From Dorea sp. (GTDB lineage: Bacteria > Bacillota_A > Clostridia > Lachnospirales > Lachnospiraceae), in contig JAEDLC010000065.1 of assembly GCA_016295505.1 (NCBI GenBank), positions 1-9,662 on the forward strand: DNA of 9,662 nucleotides, written 5' to 3'. The notes below the pieces were generated by a model. It did not search any database. It was not told the origin of the DNA and was given only the letters and a program-made list of their open reading frames with translations. Every line of letters begins with the position of its first letter. Position 1 is the first letter of the stretch. Positions 1 through 6,865 of this stretch are shown piece by piece. The position numbers were made by a program, and so were the translations under genes.

Positions 1-53
1 ACCCGTGTTACCGCCGTGAAAGGGCGATGTCTTAACCGCTTGACCACGGAGCC
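1..53 (-). tRNA. tRNA-Glu (anticodon UUC), 3' part cut by window edge
   Basis: Read on the minus strand from position 53, the sequence begins GGCTCCG (acceptor strand), followed by T8, a D arm with AAGCGGTTAA, and an anticodon arm TCGCC-CTTTCAC-GGCGG. T33 is at position 21 and the anticodon TTC occupies 20-18, so the tRNA decodes GAA/GAG as glutamate. About 53 of the expected 75 or so bases are present. The T arm and the 3' acceptor strand lie beyond the left edge. The anticodon stem pairs fully, so this looks like an intact gene rather than a remnant. It has its own promoter (see 101-153) and lies just behind ptsI on the same strand; further tRNAs may follow outside the window. Confidence 0.93.
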
Positions 54-100
54 ATGTTACTTTATCGCTGAAGATTTTGCTTTTAATTCCTCAAGCGACC

Positions 101-153
101 GAGTTATATAATACCATAAGAATATTCTTTTGACAAGTGTTTTTCAAAAAAAA
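101..153 (-). promoter_or_regulatory. Sigma-A-type promoter of tRNA-Glu with A/T-rich upstream element
   Basis: On the minus strand TTGTCA (131-136) and TATTAT (108-113) are separated by exactly 17 bases, a near-consensus housekeeping promoter. Initiation would fall near position 101, giving a leader of roughly 48 nt before the mature tRNA at 53. Just upstream of the -35 box lies an 8-T run (146-153) in an A/T-only stretch, which could serve as an UP element. The spacer contains a perfect 12-base palindrome, AAGAATATTCTT (118-129). The promoter begins only about 20 bases after the ptsI stop codon. Confidence 0.75.
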
Positions 154-156
154 TTG

Positions 157-1791
157 TTATTTTGTTTTAATTTTTCTCAGATCCATCTCTCGTATCTTTT
201 TACGGATCGGAAGTACAAAAGACGGAGACACCGACAGCTCATCAATTCCCATATCAAGGAACGTCTCTGTCAGGCTCATATCTGCTCCGAGCTCGCCACA
301 GATTCCTACCCAGCATCCATGCTGATGTCCATTCTCGATTGTCTGCCGGATCATCCGAAGAACTGCCGGATGATGAGAATCATAGATAGAATCAAGCTTA
401 CTGTTCTGCCGGTCGATTGCCAGGGTATACTGTGTCAGATCATTGGTTCCGATGCTGAAGAAATCCACTTCTTCTGCCAGAAGATCACTGATCATGACTG
501 CTGCCGGAGTCTCAATCATTATGCCCTGCTCCACTTCACCATATGCGATGCCCTGCTCGTCCAGCTCTCTTTTTACCTCCGCCACGATCTCTTTGATGCG
601 GCGCACCTCATCCACGGAGATGATCATCGGATACATGATCGCAATATTTCCGTATGCACTTGCACGGAATAATGCGCGCAGCTGCGTCTTGAAGATCTCT
701 GTTCTCTCCAGACAGATACGAATTGCACGAAATCCCATAGCCGGGTTCTCTTCATGTGCAATCTGGAAATAATCCGCCTGTTTGTCAGCGCCGATATCCA
801 GTGTCCGCACAATCACCTTTTTTCCGGCCATATTTTCTGCAACCGTCTTATACGTCTGGAACTGCGTCTCTTCATCCGGATAATCCGATGACTCCAGATA
901 CAGGAATTCACTTCGGAACAGACCGATTCCTGCCGCATCATTGGCAAGCACACTGGCGATATCCTTCACACTGCCGATATTGGCATACAGACGGATGGAC
1001 TTTCCATCCAGCGTGACATCTTCTTTTCCCTTTAATTCTGACAACAGCTCTCTTGCACGGATGTCCTCTTCCTGACGCGCCTTCATCTGACTTAAGATCT
1101 CATCTTCCGGATCCACGTACAGGGTTCCGGAATAACCGTCTACCACTGCCAGTCTGCCGTTCCAGGCCTCCCGGATCTGAACACCGATCAGCGCAGGAAT
1201 ATTCATGGTTCTCGCAAGAATCGCCGTATGGGAATTGGCTGATCCATGCTCGGTAACAAAAGCCAGAAGTTTTTCTTTGTCCATCTGTACCGTCTCACTC
1301 GGTGCAAGATCATCTGCCACAATGATCACCGGCTCTTCTCCGATATCCCCGCCGTTCTCACGCCCACTCAGGATATTGACCAGCCGTTCGGATATATCTT
1401 TCACATCAGCCGCTCTTGCCCGAAAATAATCATCATCCATATCTGCAAACATCTTTGCAAAGTTGTCTCCTGTTGTGGCAACGGCAAACTCTGCATTGAC
1501 CTGCTGTGTCTCAATGATGTTGATGATGGAATCCACATAGTCATCATCTTCCAGCATCATAGCATGCACTTCGAAGACAGCTGCATTCATCTCGCCCACT
1601 TCTTTTACTGCCTTTTCATACAGCGCATTCAACTGTTCCATTGCTTTCTGTCTTGCAGCCTCATATCTTCCGATCTCCGACGCAGTATCTTCAATCCTTG
1701 TCCGCTTTACAGACTGCTCCCCTTTCTGATAGAACAGGATTCTTCCGATTGCAATGCCTTTGTATATCGATTTTCCAGTATATACTTCCAT
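157..1791 (-). CDS. ptsI: Phosphoenolpyruvate-protein phosphotransferase (PTS enzyme I)
   Basis: Cytoplasmic enzyme I, which takes phosphate from PEP onto a histidine and passes it to HPr, the first step shared by all PTS sugars. The 544-residue product is somewhat shorter than the usual 570 or so. The N-terminal part (about 1-145) is the helical HPr-binding region. The swivelling phosphohistidine domain carries SANSHTAILAR with the active His188. The C-terminal PEP-binding barrel shows VRTLDIGADK (328-337), GLFRSEFLY (290-298), the signature FFSIGTNDLTQYTLAIDR (444-461) and GICGELG with Cys498. The ATG at 1791 is preceded by TTGGAG (1799-1804) at 7 bases. It starts 15 bases after the ptsH stop, so it is co-transcribed with ptsH. 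The family assignment is clear and all key residues appear present. No GC-rich terminator hairpin follows the TAA at 157-159. Confidence 0.98.
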   Translation of the reverse strand: MEVYTGKSIYKGIAIGRILFYQKGEQSVKRTRIEDTASEIGRYEAARQKAMEQLNALYEKAVKEVGEMNAAVFEVHAMMLEDDDYVDSIINIIETQQVNAEFAVATTGDNFAKMFADMDDDYFRARAADVKDISERLVNILSGRENGGDIGEEPVIIVADDLAPSETVQMDKEKLLAFVTEHGSANSHTAILARTMNIPALIGVQIREAWNGRLAVVDGYSGTLYVDPEDEILSQMKARQEEDIRARELLSELKGKEDVTLDGKSIRLYANIGSVKDIASVLANDAAGIGLFRSEFLYLESSDYPDEETQFQTYKTVAENMAGKKVIVRTLDIGADKQADYFQIAHEENPAMGFRAIRICLERTEIFKTQLRALFRASAYGNIAIMYPMIISVDEVRRIKEIVAEVKRELDEQGIAYGEVEQGIMIETPAAVMISDLLAEEVDFFSIGTNDLTQYTLAIDRQNSKLDSIYDSHHPAVLRMIRQTIENGHQHGCWVGICGELGADMSLTETFLDMGIDELSVSPSFVLPIRKKIREMDLRKIKTK

Positions 1792-1806
1792 ACCTGTGCT
1801 CCAATC

Positions 1807-2064
1807 TTACAGATTCTCTTTGAAAAATGTCTCCATAGCTGCTGCTGCCACTTCTTCATCAGCACCTTCTACTTCTACTGTCACTTCTTCTCCACATTTT
1901 ACTCCCAGTCCCATGAGAACCATCAGTTTTCTGGCATCTGCTTTCTTCTCTCCCTTTACGATTGTAATGGAAGATGCATATTTTTTTGCTTCCTTTACAA
2001 GCATTCCTGCCGGTCTTGCGTGAATTCCTACTTTGTCTGTGATTACGTAATTAAATGTTTTCAT
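1807..2064 (-). CDS. ptsH: Phosphocarrier protein HPr, with Lys at the Ser46 position
   Basis: Small cytoplasmic carrier that accepts phosphate from enzyme I on His15 and hands it to sugar-specific IIA domains, and to PRD regulators such as GlcT. The 85-residue length is normal. The active site GIHARPAG places His15 at the canonical position. Aligned without gaps to my recollection of B. subtilis HPr, the regulatory serine-46 position is occupied by lysine (ADARKLMVLMGLGV, residues 42-55). HPr kinase therefore could not phosphorylate this protein at the usual site. The ATG has a strong AAGGAGA site (2073-2079) 8 bases upstream. The gene lies between glcT (24-base gap) and ptsI (15-base gap) and is part of the ptsG operon. 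The family call is certain; the regulatory consequence is inference. Confidence 0.98.
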   Translation of the reverse strand: MKTFNYVITDKVGIHARPAGMLVKEAKKYASSITIVKGEKKADARKLMVLMGLGVKCGEEVTVEVEGADEEVAAAAMETFFKENL

Positions 2065-2088
2065 AATATCATTCTCCTTTTTTCTTTT

Positions 2089-2937
2089 TTAATCTTCTTT
2101 TCCGGTATCCAGCTCATCACTTGCCACTCTTTCGATATGCATTGCCAGATACCCGACCTCTACTTCTTCCAGCGCACATCCCAGACTGTGCCCGACCTGT
2201 CTGCAGACACTTTCTGCCATCTGATATGCCTCCGGAAATTTGATCTTCATATAATCATTCATATTGACCTTCAGCTTCTCACCGCTCATAGCACGCGCTA
2301 CCATATATCGGATATGATTCATCAGACGATTATAGGAAAGAGAAGCCACATCGATGGACTTTCCGACGGTCTGCTCCACCAGAGAGATACATTCCCTTAC
2401 TGCTCTTGCCATCTGCATTGCCTGTGATACCTTCTCATCATCAATTGCAGAATGTATATGAAGCGCAACGTATCCGACCTCGTCATCATCAATCTGGATA
2501 CCCATCCGTTTCTCCAGAAGCGGCCGGATCTTTTCCGCTGCCTTAAATTCCATATGGAACAGAATCCGGATATCCTCCGTCAGAGGATTGCTGATCTGCT
2601 CGTAATTCTTAATTCTCTGTACTGCAAATGCAATATGATCTGCCAGTGGGAACAGTACATTGCGGTCAATCCGGCCAAATATCTTTTCTGCCTCATTTAA
2701 CACTTCATTCGTGATCTCAAGAAATTCCGGTGCTACCGACTGAACGATCTCTCTGGCGTCACCGCGCTCTGTATATTCCTTCAGTGAATATACCCGGTCT
2801 TCCGGTCTGGTCTCAATTCTTTCACTTACCTTTTTACCGAATCCGATTCCTTTTCCCATGATCAGGCATTCCTGATGTTCTCTCTCGCTGATCGCAATGA
2901 CTGTATTATGATTTAATACTTTTTTTATCCTGTACAT
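2089..2937 (-). CDS. glcT: GlcT/LicT-type PRD transcription antiterminator
   Basis: BglG/SacY-family RNA-binding antiterminator. With the ATG at 2937 it has 282 residues, the family norm. Residues 1 to about 55 form the co-antiterminator RNA-binding domain, with VLNHNTVIA and GKGIGFGKK. PRD1 follows with His101 (LADHIAFA) and His160/162 (ALHIHSAI). PRD2 carries His208 (NHIR) and His267 (AMHIER). All conserved histidines are present, so control by PTS phosphorylation is plausible. The reading frame also allows a GTG start at 2949, but the ATG is favoured because GGGGA lies just ahead of it and the protein then begins MYRIKKVLNHN like its relatives. Placement directly downstream of ptsG, whose leader contains a matching RNA target, points to GlcT rather than a beta-glucoside regulator. 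Because glcT lies inside the operon it should control, the circuit would be autogenous. The specificity call is inferred from context. Confidence 0.92.
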   Translation of the reverse strand: MYRIKKVLNHNTVIAISEREHQECLIMGKGIGFGKKVSERIETRPEDRVYSLKEYTERGDAREIVQSVAPEFLEITNEVLNEAEKIFGRIDRNVLFPLADHIAFAVQRIKNYEQISNPLTEDIRILFHMEFKAAEKIRPLLEKRMGIQIDDDEVGYVALHIHSAIDDEKVSQAMQMARAVRECISLVEQTVGKSIDVASLSYNRLMNHIRYMVARAMSGEKLKVNMNDYMKIKFPEAYQMAESVCRQVGHSLGCALEEVEVGYLAMHIERVASDELDTGKED

Positions 2938-2971
2938 CTCATTCCCCACTTACATTTCATTTCTTATCTTC

Positions 2972-5107
2972 TTATTCGCAGATATCCACTGCAAACAGTG
3001 CTTCTCCCGCCTGAATCTCCCCGTCTCTGATCAGACGAATCTTCTGGTTATCCTCAAGCTCCGTACAAAGGATTGGTGATACCAGAGAAGGCGCATGTGC
3101 TTTCAGATAATCCAGATCCAGCTTCAGCATCGGATCTCCCTTCTTTACCTTCTGACCATTCTCTACAAACACTTCAAATCCCTCGCCGTCAAGCTTCACC
3201 GTATCAATTCCGACATGAATCAGAAGACTGATTCCGGAATCCGTCTGGAAACCAATTGCGTGCCTGGTGTCAAATACAAAGCATACTTCTCCGTCTTCCG
3301 GTGCTCTTACGATTGCATCCTCCGGTGTAACGACCGCTCCGTCCCCCATCATTCGCTCAGCAAATGCTTCATCCGGCGCCGTCGAAAGATCTGCCGCCAG
3401 TCCTGTGATCGGACTTGAGATCTCAATGGTCTTTACTACCTTCTGTTCTTTTTCTTCCGTTACTGCTTCTTCAACGGCTTCCTGTACCTCTTCTTCCGTA
3501 TATTCCTCATCCGGCGCTGTCTCCAGATAATCCTCGAGATTGGACTTGATCACCGTTACCCGCGGTCCGTAGATGATCTGAACACCATTTCCTTTGTGTA
3601 CGACACCGGAAGCGCCTGTGGCCTTCAAAAGTGCATCATTTACCAGTTCTGCCTTGTACACCGTACAGCGAAGTCTGGTTGCACAGCAGTCCACATCAGA
3701 GATATTCTTCTTGCCGCCAAGTCCGCGACAGATGCTCTGTGAAAGTTCATCCACAGAAGATCCGCTTCCTGCAGATTCTCCTTTCTTTCTTGCTTCCACG
3801 TCGCTTCTTCGATATAACTTCACCTCTTCACTGTCATCTCTTCCCGGAGTCTTCAGATCCATTTTTCGGATCAGGAATCCAAACAGGAAATAATATACGA
3901 TAAAGTATACAACTCCCACGATGACGATCCAGATCCAGCTGGTCTTTTCATTGCCCTGAAGGACACCAAAGAGGAACATGTCGATCATACCTCCGGAGAA
4001 TGTCATACCTACACCGACATTAAATACATGCATCAGCATATATGCAAGTCCTGCAAACACACAATGGATTCCATAAAGGAGCGGTGCCACAAACAGGAAG
4101 GTAAATTCCAGAGGTTCCGTGATACCGGTCAGCATGGAAGTCAGTGCTGCTGAAAGCAGAAGGCCTCCAACTTCTTTTCTCTTTTCCGGCTTTGCGCATT
4201 TGTACATTGCAAGTGCCGCTCCCGGGAGTCCGAAGATCATCAGCGGGAATTTACCGGACATGAATCTCGTTGCAGATACTGCAAAATGTTCTACCGTCGG
4301 GTCTGCCAGCTGAGCAAAAAAGATATTCTGAGCTCCTTCCACTGCCTGGCCCGCAACCTCCAGCGTTCCGCCAAGTGCAGTCTGCCAGAACGGGAGATAG
4401 AACACATGATGCAGACCGAACGGAATTAACAGACGTTCCATCAATCCGTACAGCCAGGTTCCAAAATATCCGGAATTCAGAACCACATCTCCTACTGCAT
4501 AGATACCGCCCTGGATCACCGGCCAGATAAAGTACATGGCAATTCCCACTCCTGTATATACCAGAGAGCATATGATCGGCACGAATCTGGTGCCTCCAAA
4601 GAAGGACAATACCTGCGGAAGTTCAATCTTATAATATCTGTTGTGAAGAGCCGCAACTCCCAGTCCGACGATGATACCTCCGAACACACCCATCTGAAGA
4701 GAAGTAATTCCGCATACGGACGTCGTTGCGCCTTCCAGCATACTCTCCGTTCCTCCTCCGATCTCAATCATGGCTCCGATCGAAGCGTGCATGATAAAGA
4801 ACGCGATCACGGCTGCAAGCGCTGCAACTTCTTTTTCCTTCTTTGCCATACCGATTGCCACACCCATGGCAAATATCAGTGGCAGATTCGCAAATACAAT
4901 ATTTCCTGCATCTTTCATAACCAGGAAGATGGCGTGAAATACCGTTCCTTCTCCCAGAACCCCCTGCAGTCCGTACGCCGCAAGCATGGTTTCATTACTG
5001 AAGGAGCTTCCGACTCCCAGCAACAGCCCGGCTACAGGAAGAATTGCGATCGGCAGCATAAATGATCTTCCCACACGCTGCAATACACCAAAAATTTTGT
5101 CTTTCAT
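2972..5107 (-). CDS. ptsG: Glucose-specific PTS permease, EIICBA fusion
   Basis: Membrane transporter that imports glucose and phosphorylates it to glucose 6-phosphate. The 711-residue protein holds all three domains in the order IIC-IIB-IIA. IIC (about 1-423) is strongly hydrophobic and carries PFGLHH (229-234) and TGITEPLEF, and it matches PtsG more closely than NagE. IIB (about 451-528) has the phosphocysteine motif DCCATRLR, with Cys475 the expected acceptor and an extra Cys at 474. A linker of roughly 30 residues very rich in Glu (about 529-559) leads to IIA, which carries His616 (TRHAIG) and the phospho-acceptor His631 (LIHVGIDTV). The frame stays open 27 codons further upstream, but the ATG at 5107 has AAGGAGA (5114-5120) at ideal spacing and begins MKDKIFGVLQRVGRSFMLP, as in the family. 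It is the first gene of ptsG-glcT-ptsH-ptsI. Related sugars such as glucosamine cannot be excluded as substrates. Confidence 0.96.
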   Translation of the reverse strand: MKDKIFGVLQRVGRSFMLPIAILPVAGLLLGVGSSFSNETMLAAYGLQGVLGEGTVFHAIFLVMKDAGNIVFANLPLIFAMGVAIGMAKKEKEVAALAAVIAFFIMHASIGAMIEIGGGTESMLEGATTSVCGITSLQMGVFGGIIVGLGVAALHNRYYKIELPQVLSFFGGTRFVPIICSLVYTGVGIAMYFIWPVIQGGIYAVGDVVLNSGYFGTWLYGLMERLLIPFGLHHVFYLPFWQTALGGTLEVAGQAVEGAQNIFFAQLADPTVEHFAVSATRFMSGKFPLMIFGLPGAALAMYKCAKPEKRKEVGGLLLSAALTSMLTGITEPLEFTFLFVAPLLYGIHCVFAGLAYMLMHVFNVGVGMTFSGGMIDMFLFGVLQGNEKTSWIWIVIVGVVYFIVYYFLFGFLIRKMDLKTPGRDDSEEVKLYRRSDVEARKKGESAGSGSSVDELSQSICRGLGGKKNISDVDCCATRLRCTVYKAELVNDALLKATGASGVVHKGNGVQIIYGPRVTVIKSNLEDYLETAPDEEYTEEEVQEAVEEAVTEEKEQKVVKTIEISSPITGLAADLSTAPDEAFAERMMGDGAVVTPEDAIVRAPEDGEVCFVFDTRHAIGFQTDSGISLLIHVGIDTVKLDGEGFEVFVENGQKVKKGDPMLKLDLDYLKAHAPSLVSPILCTELEDNQKIRLIRDGEIQAGEALFAVDICE

Positions 5108-5176
5108 CTCTTTTCTCCTTTTCCACTTCTGCCGGAACACCTCTGTGTGTCTGCGGATGGGTTCCTTTTTTCTATC

Positions 5177-5182
5177 ATTATA
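5177..5182 (-). promoter_or_regulatory. Candidate -10 hexamer between the leader terminator and ptsG
   Basis: The minus strand has a perfect TATAAT five bases after the terminator U run and about 70 bases before the ptsG start. A corresponding -35 would fall inside the 3' arm of the terminator hairpin, where the best match at 16-base spacing, GTGTTA, shares only three of six bases with TTGACA. If used, it would give transcription of the PTS genes that bypasses the antitermination switch. It may equally be chance in an A/T-rich stretch. Confidence 0.25.
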
Positions 5183-5186
5183 GTAC

Positions 5187-5241
5187 AAAAAAAGGCATTA
5201 ACACACATAAATATCCCTTGCATTTATGTATAGTTAATGCC
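5187..5241 (-). terminator. Intrinsic terminator in the ptsG leader, overlapping the RAT
   Basis: On the minus strand GGCATTAAC (5241-5233) pairs perfectly with GTTAATGCC (5202-5194). An inner 8-bp stem, ACATAAAT (5229-5222) with ATTTATGT (5212-5205), extends the hairpin around a 9-base loop, with a small 2x3 internal loop between the stems. Seven U residues (5193-5187) follow directly. The 5' arm coincides with the 3' end of the antiterminator hairpin (5233-5262), so the two structures cannot form together, the classic arrangement for BglG-family control. It lies 79 bases ahead of the ptsG start codon and should cut off transcription of the whole PTS operon when GlcT is inactive. It may also end transcripts coming from malQ. 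Confidence 0.92.
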
Positions 5242-5262
5242 TCGTTCTTCAAAACAAGTAAC
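5233..5262 (-). promoter_or_regulatory. Ribonucleic antiterminator (RAT), binding site for GlcT
   Basis: The minus-strand RNA begins GUUACUUGUU and ends CGAGGCAUUAAC, resembling the RAT elements of ptsG, bgl and sac leaders (GUUAC...AGGCA). It folds as an outer GUUA/UAAC stem, an asymmetric internal loop holding GGCA on the 3' side, an inner CUUGUU/AACGAG stem of six pairs, and a UUGAAG apical loop. Its last nine bases are the 5' arm of the terminator. Binding of the antiterminator dimer would stabilise this fold and let RNA polymerase continue into ptsG. The glcT gene about 2.3 kb downstream in the same operon is the obvious partner. Confidence 0.87.
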
Positions 5263-5280
5263 ATGCTATCACTAGATATT

Positions 5281-5309
5281 AACTTATCACCGCACATTTT
5301 ATTTGTCAA
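5281..5309 (-). promoter_or_regulatory. Promoter of the ptsG operon
   Basis: A perfect -35 box TTGACA lies at 5304-5309 on the minus strand. The -10 box is less certain: TAAGTT (5281-5286) has the ideal 17-base spacing but matches poorly, while GATAAG (5283-5288) matches four of six bases at a short 15-base spacing. Either choice puts the start near 5275, just upstream of the RAT, giving a leader of about 170 nt. The -35 box is only about 30 bases beyond the malQ stop codon. I see no convincing catabolite-response (cre) palindrome here. Confidence 0.65.
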
Positions 5310-5338
5310 GCAGTTTTCTCTTCCGGAACGCAAAAAAA

Positions 5339-6829
5339 TTAATATCTCGCGCACACTCTTGTCAGATGACGGATCCTGTCAATCAGATCTTCTGTAAAAG
5401 CATCCTTCTTCATTCTCCACATCCAGTTACCCCCCAGTGTAGACGGTGTATTGATCCTCGCCTCTTTTCCGAGTCCCAGATAATCCTGTACCGGTATGAT
5501 ACAGGTATCTGCCACACTTCGCATGGCAAGACCGATATAATCCCATGCAATCTCTTCCTCCGGAGTAAAACGATTGCCCAGATATTCCAGCGCCATCTCC
5601 TTGTCTTCCGGCGCAAGAACTTCGTACCATCCTCTGACGGTATCGTTATCATGCGTCCCTGTATAGACCACACAATTTCTCTCATAATTATGCGGAAGAT
5701 AATCGCTGTCTTCCCGGGAATCAAATGCGAACTGAAGAACCTTCATGCCCGGATAACCACTGTCCGCCAGAAGCTTTCTTACACTTTCTGTCAAAAATCC
5801 CAGATCTTCCGCAATGATCGGAAGGTCTCCAAGCTCTCTTCGGATCGCATGGAACAGCTCCATGCCCGGTCCCGGCATCCATGCCCCATGCTCCGCCGTC
5901 TTATCTCCATACGGAATCGAATAATATTCATCAAAGCCACGGAAGTGATCGATCCGGATCACATCGTAGAGCTTAAAACAACCTGCAATTCTCTGGATCC
6001 ACCACGCATACCCCGTTTCTTTATGGTATTCCCAGTCATAGAGCGGATTCCCCCAGAGCTGACCGGTTGCGGAAAATCCATCTGGCGGACATCCGGCAAC
6101 TGCGACCGGCAGATTCTTCTCATCCAGCTGGAACAGCTTTGGATTCGCCCAGGTATCTGCACTGTCAAACGCCACATAGATCGGAATATCACCGATGATC
6201 TGAATCCCCTGTTCATTGGCATATGCTTTCAGAGCTGTCCACTGAACCGAAAACAGATACTGCTGATATTCATAGAAAGCAATCTCATCTGCCAGTTCTT
6301 CCGTGTACCGCTCCATAGCCTCCGGCTGCCTGAGACGAATATCCTCATCCCAATTGTCCCAGCTCTTTCCTCCAAACCGATTCTTCACTGCCATATAAAG
6401 GGCATAATCCCGAAGCCAGAACTTCTCTCTTTCCACAAAGTCTACATACGCAGACTCCTGTAACCCTCCGGACTCTTTCGCCCGATGATAGGCAATTCTT
6501 AACACATCAAACCGCGCATGGTACAGCTTTTCGTAGTTGATGGCCGTCTCATCCTCTCCGAAATCAGCCGCATCACACTCTTCTCTGGTGAGCATTCCTT
6601 CTTCGATCAAAGTCTCCAGATCGATAAAGTAAGGGTTGCCTGCAAATGTAGAAAAAGACTGGTACGGAGAATCTCCATAACCAGTTGGTCCCAGCGGCAG
6701 GATCTGCCACTGGGACTGTCCGGACTTTTTCAGGATATCTGCAAAATGATATGCTTCTTTTGAAAAGCAGCCAATACCATAGGAACCTGGCAATGCCGAT
6801 ATCGGCATCAACATTCCACTTTTTCTCAT
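5339..6829 (-). CDS. malQ: 4-alpha-glucanotransferase (amylomaltase, GH77)
   Basis: Cytoplasmic amylomaltase that transfers alpha-1,4-glucan segments between maltodextrins, releasing glucose and building longer chains. The 496-residue product has the normal bacterial length. Near the N terminus are GIGCFSKEAYHFAD and WQILPLGPTGYGDSPYQS. The catalytic set is complete: nucleophile Asp294 in RIDHFRGF, acid/base Glu341 in IIAEDLG and Asp394 in GTHDNDT. The frame allows an ATG at 6856, but the ATG at 6829 is preferred because GGAGG (6839-6843) lies 9 bases upstream, whereas the earlier ATG has only AGGA two bases away. It follows the second permease gene by 36 bases, so it probably belongs to the transporter operon, supporting a malto-oligosaccharide substrate. 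The TAA at 5339-5341 is followed by a 7-T run, but I see no GC-rich hairpin in front of it. Confidence 0.96.
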   Translation of the reverse strand: MRKSGMLMPISALPGSYGIGCFSKEAYHFADILKKSGQSQWQILPLGPTGYGDSPYQSFSTFAGNPYFIDLETLIEEGMLTREECDAADFGEDETAINYEKLYHARFDVLRIAYHRAKESGGLQESAYVDFVEREKFWLRDYALYMAVKNRFGGKSWDNWDEDIRLRQPEAMERYTEELADEIAFYEYQQYLFSVQWTALKAYANEQGIQIIGDIPIYVAFDSADTWANPKLFQLDEKNLPVAVAGCPPDGFSATGQLWGNPLYDWEYHKETGYAWWIQRIAGCFKLYDVIRIDHFRGFDEYYSIPYGDKTAEHGAWMPGPGMELFHAIRRELGDLPIIAEDLGFLTESVRKLLADSGYPGMKVLQFAFDSREDSDYLPHNYERNCVVYTGTHDNDTVRGWYEVLAPEDKEMALEYLGNRFTPEEEIAWDYIGLAMRSVADTCIIPVQDYLGLGKEARINTPSTLGGNWMWRMKKDAFTEDLIDRIRHLTRVCARY

Positions 6830-6865
6830 GTCATCTATCCTCCAAGTATATTTCATATTCCTATT

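Noticed and set aside
137..175. A/T-only inverted repeat (AAAAATT...AATTTTT) followed by a U run after ptsI as an intrinsic terminator.
   Set aside because: The stem is entirely A-U with a long loop, too weak to call. The T run is as well explained as an UP element of the tRNA promoter.
1246..2427. A long plus-strand open frame of 393 codons opposite ptsI, ptsH and glcT.
   Set aside because: It spans three well-identified minus-strand genes, encodes a Cys/His/Phe/Ser-rich sequence with no family resemblance, and is typical of an antisense shadow. The same applies to the 386-codon plus-strand frame at 5303-6463 opposite malQ.
5134..5165. GGAAC/GTTCC hairpin in the ptsG 5' untranslated region as a second regulatory stem.
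   Set aside because: There are only five to seven pairs with a bulge and a large loop, no U run follows, and it does not cover the ribosome binding site.
5108..5180. A 24-codon minus-strand ORF after the leader terminator whose stop codon overlaps the ptsG start (a possible leader peptide).
   Set aside because: There is no ribosome binding site before its ATG, the composition is unremarkable, and the ATG is part of the TATAATG string.
5108..5188. N-terminal extension of PtsG by 27 residues (start at 5188).
   Set aside because: The added residues are highly charged and unlike the family, the start lies in the terminator U run without a ribosome site, and the ATG at 5107 has an excellent one.
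5267..5290. Direct repeat GTGATA (two copies 18 bases apart) near the ptsG transcription start as an operator.
   Set aside because: Six-base repeats in A/T-rich DNA are expected by chance, and the spacing does not correspond to whole helical turns.
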